A DNA stretch of 64,000 nucleotides from Robiginitalea marina (GTDB lineage: Bacteria > Bacteroidota > Bacteroidia > Flavobacteriales > Flavobacteriaceae): NCBI RefSeq assembly GCF_024006985.1, contig NZ_JAMXIB010000003.1, positions 238,650-302,649 of the forward strand. The letters are read 5' to 3'. Every line of letters starts with the position of its first letter. Within the stretch, counting starts at the first letter, position 1. The translations under genes were made by a program, and so were the position numbers. Below the pieces are notes generated by a model, which saw only the letters and a list, made by a program, of their open reading frames with translations, was not told where the DNA came from and made no database searches. This document shows positions 47,251-54,820 of the stretch, in pieces.

Positions 47251-47261
47251 AAAAGTTTCCT
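47232..47261. promoter_or_regulatory. Candidate TetR operator
   Basis: AGGAAACT (47232-47239) and AGTTTCCT (47254-47261) form a perfect 8-bp inverted repeat with a 14-bp spacer. The spacer contains the -33 element of the efflux promoter, so bound repressor would block polymerase. Confidence 0.55.
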
Positions 47262-47343
47262 AAGTTTTACATTAATTTAACGAAACCATTATCTGCCTGT
47301 GACATTTTGGGGGGCTTTGTTGTATTTCGCCCGCCATTTGCTG

Positions 47344-47351
47344 TAATTTTG
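47344..47351 (+). promoter_or_regulatory. Promoter of the polyprenyl synthase gene, probably leaderless
   Basis: TAATTTTG (47344-47351), with TTG at 47320-47322 (N21), lies only four bases (GCCC) before the ATG at 47356. Confidence 0.72.
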
Positions 47352-47355
47352 GCCC

Positions 47356-48333
47356 ATGAAGGACTCCATTTTGCATTACAGGAAGCATTTCCTGGACCAC
47401 CTTGGCCGGAAAACCTGGCCGGAATCACCCCGCGACCTGTATGAACCCATACAGTACATCATGGACCTTGGCGGAAAGCGGATACGCCCTGCCCTGGTCC
47501 TGCTCAGCGCCGACCTTTATGGCGCCGGGCCGGAAAAAGCCCTTCCCGCGGCCATGGCCGTGGAGACCTTCCATAATTTCACCCTGCTGCACGACGACAT
47601 CATGGATGATGCCCCTTTGCGCAGGGGGAAAACTACGGTGCACGAGCAGTGGGACACCAATACGGCCATCCTTTCCGGAGATGCCATGCTGATCGAGGCC
47701 TACCGGGAGTTGGAGGCCTATCCGCCGGAATCCTTCAAACCCCTGATGCAGCTTTTCTCACTTACCGCCCTCGAGGTATGTGAGGGCCAGCGGTACGATA
47801 TGGATTTTGAAACCCGCCAACAGGTTACCGTGGAGGAGTATCTGAAGATGATCCGGTTGAAGACCGCAGTCCTGCTGGGATGTGCCCTTAAAATGGGCGC
47901 CCTGGTCGGAGGGGCCCCACGGGGGGACCAGGAGGCCCTTTATGAATTCGGGATCAGGCTGGGGCTGGCGTTCCAGCTGCAGGATGATTATCTCGATGTC
48001 TTCGGGGACCCGGAAACGTTTGGGAAGCAGGTAGGGGGCGATATCATTGAAAACAAAAAGACCTACCTCTACCTCAGGGCGCTGCAACTCGCTTCCCCGG
48101 AGGAGGCGCGGGAACTTTCCGACCTGTATTCCATAAAGCCGGCCGACCCGGGCCAGAAGGTTGATCGGGTAAGGCAGATCTTCAGGGCCTGTGGGGTTGA
48201 CACGGAATCGGGGGAGAAAATACGGGAATATACGGAGGATGCATTCGCCCTTTTGCAGACCCTGCAAGTGCCCGATTCGGGGAAATCCGAACTCAGGGGA
48301 TTCGGGGAATGGCTCCTCAGGCGGGAAGCCTGA
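47356..48333 (+). CDS. Polyprenyl diphosphate synthase (GGPP/FPP type)
   Basis: A 325-aa trans-prenyltransferase. The first Asp-rich motif is DDIMD (80-84) and the second is in FQLQDDYLDVFGD, with the usual LGGKRIRPALVL region. Chain length cannot be read safely, but the convergent lycopene cyclase gene favours a GGPP synthase feeding carotenoids. The last 17 nt overlap that gene tail to tail. Confidence 0.93.
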   Translation: MKDSILHYRKHFLDHLGRKTWPESPRDLYEPIQYIMDLGGKRIRPALVLLSADLYGAGPEKALPAAMAVETFHNFTLLHDDIMDDAPLRRGKTTVHEQWDTNTAILSGDAMLIEAYRELEAYPPESFKPLMQLFSLTALEVCEGQRYDMDFETRQQVTVEEYLKMIRLKTAVLLGCALKMGALVGGAPRGDQEALYEFGIRLGLAFQLQDDYLDVFGDPETFGKQVGGDIIENKKTYLYLRALQLASPEEARELSDLYSIKPADPGQKVDRVRQIFRACGVDTESGEKIREYTEDAFALLQTLQVPDSGKSELRGFGEWLLRREA

Positions 48334-49468
48334 ACAGGGCCCTTACAAAGGCGCGAAGGAACATGCCCTTTGGGCTGGAGGAAATAATGCGGAAATCTTC
48401 GGGCAGGCTGGTCTGTTCATTCAGGAACTTGAGGATCAGCTGGGGGCGCAGGTTTTTGAACAGCATGGAAAAAATCTCGCTTCCACGTCCGTTCTCGCGG
48501 GCGAGTACATCGAGGAGCAGCCGGTCGTAGTACCAGAATTTGTCTTTCCCGGACCCCTTGGGGACCTTTCCTTTTTTCACGGTTTCCACCAACAGGGGGA
48601 CTTGCCGGGAGGTATTCCAGAAGGTGTATCCGGTGCTGGGCTTTGCCCAGCCCCCGGCGATCCCGATATGCACCAGGCGGGGCCCGTCGGCTGCGCTGAA
48701 GTCATTCACGGTCATGGGGATGCTCCCTTTTTCCTTTTCCAGGATTTCATATGACCGGCTCCCAAGCCGGTGGGTGAGATAATCGGCCAGGGCCGCCTCA
48801 TACTCCGCGGTTTCCAGGAGCTGTTCCGAAAACAGGGTGTATTCCACCAGGGCCTCAAAAGGCGAAAAGGGGAGGATATACATAAACCGCGTATTTCCCA
48901 TCTGGGGGATGGAGAAATCCATGAACGTGGGGGCCTCAGGATCAAAAACCGGGTTTTCCGAGCGGACAAACCACCCGAGGAAATGTTGCTGGAGCAGGGG
49001 ATAGGGTCGCATGAGGGTTTCCATGGGGGTAAAGGAAACACTGCTGAAGACCAGAGGGGCCCTGTACTCTCCCGCGGCAGTGCACACCCTGGCGGCGGTA
49101 TCGCCTTCCACAATCTCCCTGACCTCTTCGAAGCGTATTTCGATATTGGGGTATTCGCGGATGCGTCGGTAGAATTCCCCGTAGAAGTCTGCCCCGCGAA
49201 GCATTTTGTAGCGATAGGGGTCAAGGGCCACTTTTTGATCGCTTTCGGGCCCTGTGAAGCGCATCTGGGTCCACTCCCGGTGGAGCATGGCGTCAAAACG
49301 GCCAGGCCCGGCTTCCCAGAAACACCAGGTGCGGTCATTCCCTTTCTCCGGGCATTTTTCAATCAGGGCGATCCTTTTCTCCCTGAAAAAGGGGTCCGAC
49401 CCCATGGTGTCCGCCAGGAGCAGTCCGGAGGCGCCTCCGCCAACGATGATAAAGTCAAAATCCTTCAT
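48317..49468 (-). CDS. crtY: Lycopene beta-cyclase (CrtY type)
   Basis: A 383-aa flavin-dependent cyclase that makes beta-ionone rings from lycopene. It opens with the dinucleotide-binding motif FDFIIVGGGASGLLLA and carries NDRTWCFWEAGPG, MGNTRFMYILPFSPFEALVEYT and GIAGGWAKPSTGYTFWN, blocks of the CrtY/CrtL family. The ATG at 49468 is used rather than an upstream TTG that falls within the promoter box. No crtB or crtI is in the window, so the rest of the pathway is elsewhere. Confidence 0.92.
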   Translation of the reverse strand: MKDFDFIIVGGGASGLLLADTMGSDPFFREKRIALIEKCPEKGNDRTWCFWEAGPGRFDAMLHREWTQMRFTGPESDQKVALDPYRYKMLRGADFYGEFYRRIREYPNIEIRFEEVREIVEGDTAARVCTAAGEYRAPLVFSSVSFTPMETLMRPYPLLQQHFLGWFVRSENPVFDPEAPTFMDFSIPQMGNTRFMYILPFSPFEALVEYTLFSEQLLETAEYEAALADYLTHRLGSRSYEILEKEKGSIPMTVNDFSAADGPRLVHIGIAGGWAKPSTGYTFWNTSRQVPLLVETVKKGKVPKGSGKDKFWYYDRLLLDVLARENGRGSEIFSMLFKNLRPQLILKFLNEQTSLPEDFRIISSSPKGMFLRAFVRALFRLPA

Positions 49469-49486
49469 GCTTCTTGGGCTACCCTT

Positions 49487-49494
49487 CAAAAGTA
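49487..49494 (-). promoter_or_regulatory. -7 box of the lycopene cyclase gene
   Basis: On the minus strand TACTTTTG (49494-49487) matches TAnnTTTG and lies 18 nt before the ATG. No good -33 element is seen. Confidence 0.55.
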
Positions 49495-49590
49495 CGAATT
49501 CGGCCTGAGTACCCCGAAGTTTGGGATCGGATTCGCAATAGCCCCTCCAACCGCCCGCAACACCGGTACTTTGGGCACCGGAATGCGCGT

Positions 49591-50079
49591 TCAGGGGGTA
49601 TCGGGTTGCAGGATCTCCTGCATTTTTTTTGGGGGGAGGTACCCGAAATACCTACTCCGGACCCGGAAGGAAGTGTCGAGGATTACCATGGCAGGAAGGG
49701 TAAAGGCCACTCCTTCCCTGGAAGCCAGCAGCCTCGGGATCTCGTGAACGGGGTTGCGGTTTTTGCCAAACTCCGGGTTGGTGTATTCCCGTCCCCCGAA
49801 GGCGATGGTGTCGCGGGTTTCCACATCCATCCGCAGGGCGTAGTAATCCGCATTCAGCAGGGCGACTACCCTGGGGTCCCTGAAAACAACCTGGTCCATT
49901 TTTTTGCAGTAGACGCACCAGGAGGCGTAAAAATCGATGAAGACTTTTTTGGGACGCAGCGCCAGGGAGTCTTCCAGGGCCTCAAAACTGAGCCACCTGA
50001 CGCGATCTTGTTGCCCGTGTCCGGGGGCTGCCAAAAACAGCCATCCCAAAAGCAGCAGGAATTTGAGGTGGGCTTTCAT
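49591..50079 (-). CDS. Exported thioredoxin-like protein
   Basis: A 162-aa protein with signal peptide (FLLLLGWLFLAAPGHGQ) and a thioredoxin fold with the redox pair CVYC (C55, C58) in FYASWCVYCKKMD. The pattern, with YALRMDVET and a cis-Pro region (TLPAMVILD), is like the DsbD C-terminal domain or DUF255-like periplasmic thioredoxins. It is 37 nt after the TonB receptor gene on the same strand, so they are probably co-transcribed; it may reduce the receptor's CxxC pair or the imported metal. That link is inferred. Confidence 0.85.
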   Translation of the reverse strand: MKAHLKFLLLLGWLFLAAPGHGQQDRVRWLSFEALEDSLALRPKKVFIDFYASWCVYCKKMDQVVFRDPRVVALLNADYYALRMDVETRDTIAFGGREYTNPEFGKNRNPVHEIPRLLASREGVAFTLPAMVILDTSFRVRSRYFGYLPPKKMQEILQPDTP

Positions 50080-50116
50080 GGGCGTTTCTTAGGGCCGGCA
50101 TTTCCGCTACGGCCGG

Positions 50117-52483
50117 TTAGTGCAATTTACCGAATTTTACCCCAACGAAATAGGTCCTCGGGGTGGCAGGGCCGTAGATGTAATTGGAATCCCGGGTGGG
50201 GCCCACCTCGAAATCATCCTGATAGCTGTTGAAAATATTGGTAGCCCCAAAGGAAAAAGTAGCCATGAATTCTTCCGTGATGTGGACGTGCGTCTCGATC
50301 TTTAGGTTCAGGTTGAAAAAAGGGGCCACCTCGTTGAGCTCCATAAACCCCGTCTCGCTGATCACCCGGGGTACCGTCATCCTGCCCGTGTAGGTCCCGG
50401 TAAGGTCAACGTTGAAGGTTTCCCCGGGAATCCAGGCGGCATTCAGGTAGCCGTACAGGGTGGGCACGCGGACAAATTCATCGATTACAACGTCTGATTC
50501 CCCCGGAGCCCCGTCAGTTTCGTACAGGAGCTGGGACTCGTCGTAACGGGTCCGTTGCCAGGTCCCCCCGGCCTGGAACTGCCATTGCGGGTTGGGGGAT
50601 ACCCCCACCTCGAAATTCGCGCCGTATACCCGGGCCCCCGAGCCATTGCGGACTTCCTCGAGAATGGAGCCGTTCTCCAGGGCAGCCCCGGTACTTACCT
50701 GGGTAAAGGGATCCTCGAGGGTGGTGTAAAACCCCTCCAGTAATAGGTCTAGCTGGAGCAGGTCTTTGGTTTTCGCGTAGTTCAGGGATGCTGTATAGGC
50801 ATTGGAATACTCCGTCTTCAGGTCTTCCGACAGGATGACAAATTGGGGTTCCCCCCCCACGTTGGCGATATGCAGATCCTCATTGAAGGCTTGCGGTGCC
50901 CGGAACCCCCGGGCATAGCCGCCCCTCAGGCGCAAAGCCTCCGAAAGCGCATAGGACAGGGTAAGCCTTGGCGAGAGTACGGTCTGGCCGATATCCGATT
51001 CCCGTTCGATACCCCCGACGGAATAAACCCCGTCTACCCGGACATAGTCGAGGCGGGCGCCCAGGAGGGCCGTAAAGGCTCCGGTGGGTTTCCATTCGTA
51101 CTGCCCGTATCCGCCCGCGGCGTGTACTGACTGATCAATCAACCGGGAGTAACCCGGGATCTGGTCCTCCGTTTGGGAAAGGGTGTATTCGGCCCCAAGG
51201 GTGAGGATGTCCCTGGTGCTGATGTTTTGGGTATGCTGCACCCCATTTACCCAGGCGAGGTCCCTGGTGCTGCCGAAGGCGTTGTTGGCCAGAAGGCTGT
51301 CCTGCCGGGTACGCCCGCCCCCCAGGCCCCCATAGTAGCTTTTGCGCCTGGTGATGGAGGTCGAGGTGTAGACCTGTGTCCGTGACGAGCCGTCGGCATT
51401 GCTGATCTCATAATCGGCGCCCCCAATAAAGGTGTCGTGATCCAACTCCTCAGTAATGTCAGTGAACTGGGGGGAAAGGTCCAGGCGGTCCCCCCCCCGG
51501 CGGTATTCATTGATCGCATTCAGGTTCACGGAAATACGGCTGCGGTCTGTGGGACGTAAAAAGGCCTTGGCCCCGACCGTCAGGTTCTTCAGTTTGACCA
51601 GTTCGGTAAACCCGTCCTCGTTGGCATCGTATGGATCCCGGTTGCGATAGGAGCCAAACAGGGTGAACCCGCTTTTGACGTCGTCTGCCACCACAGAAGT
51701 ATTGAACGTCAATACCCGGTCCGGCTGCTGCCCGTCGATCAGGGCCAGGTTGGAACCAATCTCCCAGGTGTTCAGCACCGGGTCGCGGGTGATCACATTT
51801 ACGGTGCCTGCGATGGCATTGGAGCCATAAAGGGCCGAGCCCCCGCTTCGCACCACCTCCACCCGTTCTATGGTATTGGTGGGGATTTGTTCCAGGCCGT
51901 AAACCCCCAGCAGGGAGGAAAACACGGGACGGCTGTTCAATAAGATCTGCGTATAGGCGCCTTCCAGCCCATTGAGGCGAACCTGGGTAAAGCCGCAGTT
52001 CTGGCAATTGGTCTCTACCCGCACCCCGGGGGCAAAACTGAGCCCGTCGGCCAGGCTGATCGACTGGGTGGCGGTCAGTAAACGGGGTTTGATGGTGGAA
52101 ACCACCACGGGGGCACTTTTTCGCTCCACCCGGTTGCGGGTGGCACTGATGACCACCTCATCGAGTCCAAGGGGATCTTCCTCGAGTGAAAAGTCGAGGG
52201 TCAGCTGTGTCCCGGAAATGGCCTGCACCGTTTTTGAAACCGTCCGGTGCCCCTGGGAACGCACTACCACGACCACCGTCCCGGGGGGGACATCGAGCCG
52301 GTACGATCCAAATTTATCGGTAATTGTGCCCCGGGAGTTGTCTTCCAGAACAATGGAGGCAAAGGGCACGGGTTCCCCTTTCACCGTCACCGTGCCGGAA
52401 ATAAAGGCAATGGGGTCCTGGGCAGAAACATGGAACGTTAGGGCCAGGGCAACAAGGAGAATAAAATTCAGGCGGGTATACAT
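50117..52483 (-). CDS. TonB-dependent receptor, metal-locus type
   Basis: A 788-aa outer-membrane receptor. The start used gives signal peptide MYTRLNFILLVALALTFHVSAQ. A carboxypeptidase-like domain (ISGTVTVKGEPVPFASIVLE) is followed by a plug with an unusual NCQNCGFTQVRLNG segment (CxxC) and a barrel. It is divergent from a DtxR/MntR-type regulator and a ZIP transporter gene, with a palindrome over its promoter, so it probably takes up iron, manganese or zinc complexes. The ligand is not known. Confidence 0.9.
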   Translation of the reverse strand: MYTRLNFILLVALALTFHVSAQDPIAFISGTVTVKGEPVPFASIVLEDNSRGTITDKFGSYRLDVPPGTVVVVVRSQGHRTVSKTVQAISGTQLTLDFSLEEDPLGLDEVVISATRNRVERKSAPVVVSTIKPRLLTATQSISLADGLSFAPGVRVETNCQNCGFTQVRLNGLEGAYTQILLNSRPVFSSLLGVYGLEQIPTNTIERVEVVRSGGSALYGSNAIAGTVNVITRDPVLNTWEIGSNLALIDGQQPDRVLTFNTSVVADDVKSGFTLFGSYRNRDPYDANEDGFTELVKLKNLTVGAKAFLRPTDRSRISVNLNAINEYRRGGDRLDLSPQFTDITEELDHDTFIGGADYEISNADGSSRTQVYTSTSITRRKSYYGGLGGGRTRQDSLLANNAFGSTRDLAWVNGVQHTQNISTRDILTLGAEYTLSQTEDQIPGYSRLIDQSVHAAGGYGQYEWKPTGAFTALLGARLDYVRVDGVYSVGGIERESDIGQTVLSPRLTLSYALSEALRLRGGYARGFRAPQAFNEDLHIANVGGEPQFVILSEDLKTEYSNAYTASLNYAKTKDLLQLDLLLEGFYTTLEDPFTQVSTGAALENGSILEEVRNGSGARVYGANFEVGVSPNPQWQFQAGGTWQRTRYDESQLLYETDGAPGESDVVIDEFVRVPTLYGYLNAAWIPGETFNVDLTGTYTGRMTVPRVISETGFMELNEVAPFFNLNLKIETHVHITEEFMATFSFGATNIFNSYQDDFEVGPTRDSNYIYGPATPRTYFVGVKFGKLH

Positions 52484-52507
52484 GGTATAGATATGCCAAA
52501 AACAAAA

Positions 52508-52523
52508 TTTAGACAAATCTAAA
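52508..52523. promoter_or_regulatory. Candidate DtxR/MntR operator over the TonB receptor promoter
   Basis: TTTAGA-CAAA-TCTAAA is a perfect 6-bp inverted repeat. The minus-strand -7 box of the receptor gene, TAGATTTG (52521-52514), lies inside it, so a bound metal-loaded repressor would block that promoter. It is 37 bp upstream of the regulator's start. Confidence 0.6.
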
Positions 52524-52547
52524 AAAAGGTTTGTATAAATAAAAATG

Positions 52548-52555
52548 TATCTTTG
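52548..52555 (+). promoter_or_regulatory. -7 box of the DtxR-type regulator gene
   Basis: TATCTTTG matches TAnnTTTG and ends five bases before a GTG start codon (52561). TTTG at 52530 is only 14 nt upstream, short for a -33 element. Confidence 0.55.
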
Positions 52556-52560
52556 GATTT

Positions 52561-53244
52561 GTGGAACAACGGATGACCCATTCGGAGGAAAACTACATCA
52601 AAGGGATCTACCACCTGAGCCAGGGGGGGAAGAATGCCATTTCCACCACAGCCCTGGCAGCTCAGATGGAGACCAAACCCTCTTCGGTTACCGATATGAT
52701 CAAGAGGCTGGCCGAAAAAGACCTGCTTCATTACCGGAAATACCAGGGGGTTCGCCTAACTGAAACCGGTACCAGGCACGCCCTGAAAGTGATCCGCAAA
52801 CACCGGCTCTGGGAATCGTTCCTGGTGGAAAAACTCGACTTTAGCTGGGACGAGGTCCATGAGGTGGCCGAACAGTTGGAGCATATCGAAAGCGAGAAAC
52901 TCGTCGACCGGCTCGATGCGTTGCTCAACTATCCCGACTTCGACCCCCATGGCGACCCGATCCCCGACAAGAACGGGGTTTTCAAGACCCGTGACAAAAA
53001 ACTGCTCAGTGCAATGCCTGTACCCAGCATGGGGGTTTGCGTTGGCGTCAGGGATTCCTCCCCGGCCTTCCTGAAATTCCTCGACCGACATCATATTGCC
53101 CTCGGAAGGGAGATCCGGGTCCTCGACCGCGAAGCATTTGACCATTCGATGCGTATCGAGGTGGGGGGGCAGACCCTGCAAATCTCCCACCAGATTGCCG
53201 GAAACCTCTATCTAAAACCAACCGCTGACTCATGGAAGCCCTGA
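52561..53244 (+). CDS. DtxR/MntR-family metal-dependent regulator
   Basis: A 227-aa regulator (223 aa if the ATG at 52573 is used). The winged helix covers about residues 5-65 (THSEENYIKGIYHLSQ ... METKPSSVTDMIKRLAEKDLL), and the dimer/metal domain has KHRLWESFLVEKLDFSWDEVH and EQLEHIES, which supply the His/Glu ligands seen in MntR/IdeR. A C-terminal FeoA/SH3-like domain follows. Bound Fe or Mn would activate DNA binding. The start is uncertain: the promoter box lies very close to the GTG. The last 13 nt overlap the ZIP gene. Confidence 0.92.
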   Translation: MEQRMTHSEENYIKGIYHLSQGGKNAISTTALAAQMETKPSSVTDMIKRLAEKDLLHYRKYQGVRLTETGTRHALKVIRKHRLWESFLVEKLDFSWDEVHEVAEQLEHIESEKLVDRLDALLNYPDFDPHGDPIPDKNGVFKTRDKKLLSAMPVPSMGVCVGVRDSSPAFLKFLDRHHIALGREIRVLDREAFDHSMRIEVGGQTLQISHQIAGNLYLKPTADSWKP

Positions 53245-54053
53245 TAGCTTACCTCGAAGGGATCGACCCCATCCTGGCCGCCCTGCTGGCCACCCTGTTC
53301 ACCTGGGCGCTTACCGCGGCCGGTGCCGGGCTGGTATTTTTCTTCAAAACCATGAACCGGGCCGTCCTTGACGGCATGCTCGGATTTACCGGCGGGGTTA
53401 TGGTGGCTGCCAGCTTCTGGAGCCTGCTGGCCCCTGGCATTGAGATGAGCCCCGGGGAGGGCTTTGTTAAGGTCATCCCCGCGGCTGTAGGGTTTCTCCT
53501 CGGGGCCCTGTTCATCTTTGGGCTCGACAAGGTGCTGCCCCACCTGCATATCAATTTCAAGGAATCGGAGAAGGAGGGGATCGAAACCCCCTGGAGGCGG
53601 ACGACCCTCCTGACCCTGGCCATTACCCTGCACAACATCCCGGAGGGCCTTGCCGTAGGAGTGCTTTTCGGGGGGGTAGCCGCCGGGTTTGAAGGAGCCA
53701 CCGTGGGCGGAGCTGTGGCCCTGGCCCTGGGGATTGGACTTCAGAACTTCCCGGAGGGCTTCGCCGTAGCCATGCCCCTGAGGCGATTCGGCCTGAGCCG
53801 TCGAAAAAGTTTTATGTACGGGCAGTCTTCTGCCCTGGTGGAACCCATTGCGGGGGTGCTGGGCGCCTGGGCGGTCCTCACCTTCCAGCCCATTTTGCCC
53901 TATGCCTTATCCTTCGCGGCCGGCGCCATGATCTTTGTGGTGGTGGAAGAAGTGATTCCCGAAACCCAGCTGGACCGGTATACCGATATCGCCACCCTTG
54001 GATTCATAGGGGGGTTTATCATTATGATGATCCTCGATGTGGGGCTGGGGTAG
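53232..54053 (+). CDS. ZIP family metal transporter (GufA-like)
   Basis: A 273-aa membrane transporter with eight predicted helices. The metal-binding helices read HNIPEGLAVGVLFGG (TM4) and QNFPEGFAVAMPL (TM5), with GQSSALVEPIAGVLGAW following. GufA-type ZIPs move Zn, and also Fe or Mn. It overlaps the regulator gene by 13 nt, so the two are coupled and probably part of the same metal response. Confidence 0.93.
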   Translation: MEALIAYLEGIDPILAALLATLFTWALTAAGAGLVFFFKTMNRAVLDGMLGFTGGVMVAASFWSLLAPGIEMSPGEGFVKVIPAAVGFLLGALFIFGLDKVLPHLHINFKESEKEGIETPWRRTTLLTLAITLHNIPEGLAVGVLFGGVAAGFEGATVGGAVALALGIGLQNFPEGFAVAMPLRRFGLSRRKSFMYGQSSALVEPIAGVLGAWAVLTFQPILPYALSFAAGAMIFVVVEEVIPETQLDRYTDIATLGFIGGFIIMMILDVGLG

Positions 54054-54098
54054 TCGGGCCGCCACCCTTTAAAGGCGCGCGCAAGGGGCGACTTCCCT

Positions 54099-54611
54099 TT
54101 ACTCGCTCCAGGGGGGTGCCACCCCGTTAGACCGGGCATAGGCGATCAGTTGTCCTTTGTGTTCCCCGGTATGTTCAAGTACCATGAGCAGGGCCGAAAG
54201 CCGCGACATTTTCGCAAATCCCAGGTCCACTTCCTCACCCAGGCGCCCCGAATCTTCCGTAAGGACCTTTTCCCTGACGAAATCCGCAGACTTTTTGTAG
54301 GCTTCCAGGATGGCTTCTTTCCCCCTGACGGATTCCAGGTTCATCATGTCCACTCCTTCCGGCGGAGGAAAGCCGAGTTTCATGGCCAGGTAATAATTGG
54401 CAGCGGCCACGTGCATCACCGTCTCCCCTGTGGAGCGGATGCCTTCAGCAGGCCTCCAGTTTAATTGGGAATCATCAAAGGCCTGGGTCAGGGACAGGAT
54501 CTGCCCCTGGGTCATTTCCAGCAAGCCGGCGATACTTTCCTGGGCCTGGTTGCCCTGGGCAAAGGCTGACAGGGTCTGCAACAGAAGTAAAAGGATGCCA
54601 ATTTTTTTCAT
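54099..54611 (-). CDS. Exported DinB family protein
   Basis: A 170-aa DinB-like four-helix protein. The ATG used gives signal peptide MKKIGILLLLLQTLSAFAQ; a longer frame is rejected. Probable metal histidines lie in GETVMHVAAANYY and VLEHTGEHKGQLIAYAR. Periplasmic DinB proteins are common in Bacteroidota, with unknown function. It is convergent with the ZIP gene and divergent from the S9 peptidase gene. Confidence 0.85.
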   Translation of the reverse strand: MKKIGILLLLLQTLSAFAQGNQAQESIAGLLEMTQGQILSLTQAFDDSQLNWRPAEGIRSTGETVMHVAAANYYLAMKLGFPPPEGVDMMNLESVRGKEAILEAYKKSADFVREKVLTEDSGRLGEEVDLGFAKMSRLSALLMVLEHTGEHKGQLIAYARSNGVAPPWSE

Positions 54612-54785
54612 TAGGAGTGTTTTATGGGTTATCACGGCCTGCCGCCCTTTGGCTGCAGCATGGCCCTCCTAAAATACAAAACCCCGGGAAATCCTTGTTC
54701 TCCAGCAGGTTAAATTTTGCTGAACCACAAGGTTCCCGACCCTTGGGCTTCCGGGCCGGCCGGGGTAATTCAACCGGGGATTCCG

Positions 54786-54793
54786 TATCTTTA
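54786..54793 (+). promoter_or_regulatory. Probable -7 box of the second S9 peptidase gene
   Basis: TATCTTTA, one base off TAnnTTTG, lies 27 nt before the ATG at 54821. Confidence 0.35.
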
Positions 54794-54820
54794 AAGGCCT
54801 TAACCTTTGATTCGTTGCCC

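Noticed and set aside
47356..49468. Carotenoid biosynthesis cluster
   Set aside because: Only lycopene cyclase and a general polyprenyl synthase are present; crtB and crtI are missing, so I do not call a cluster.
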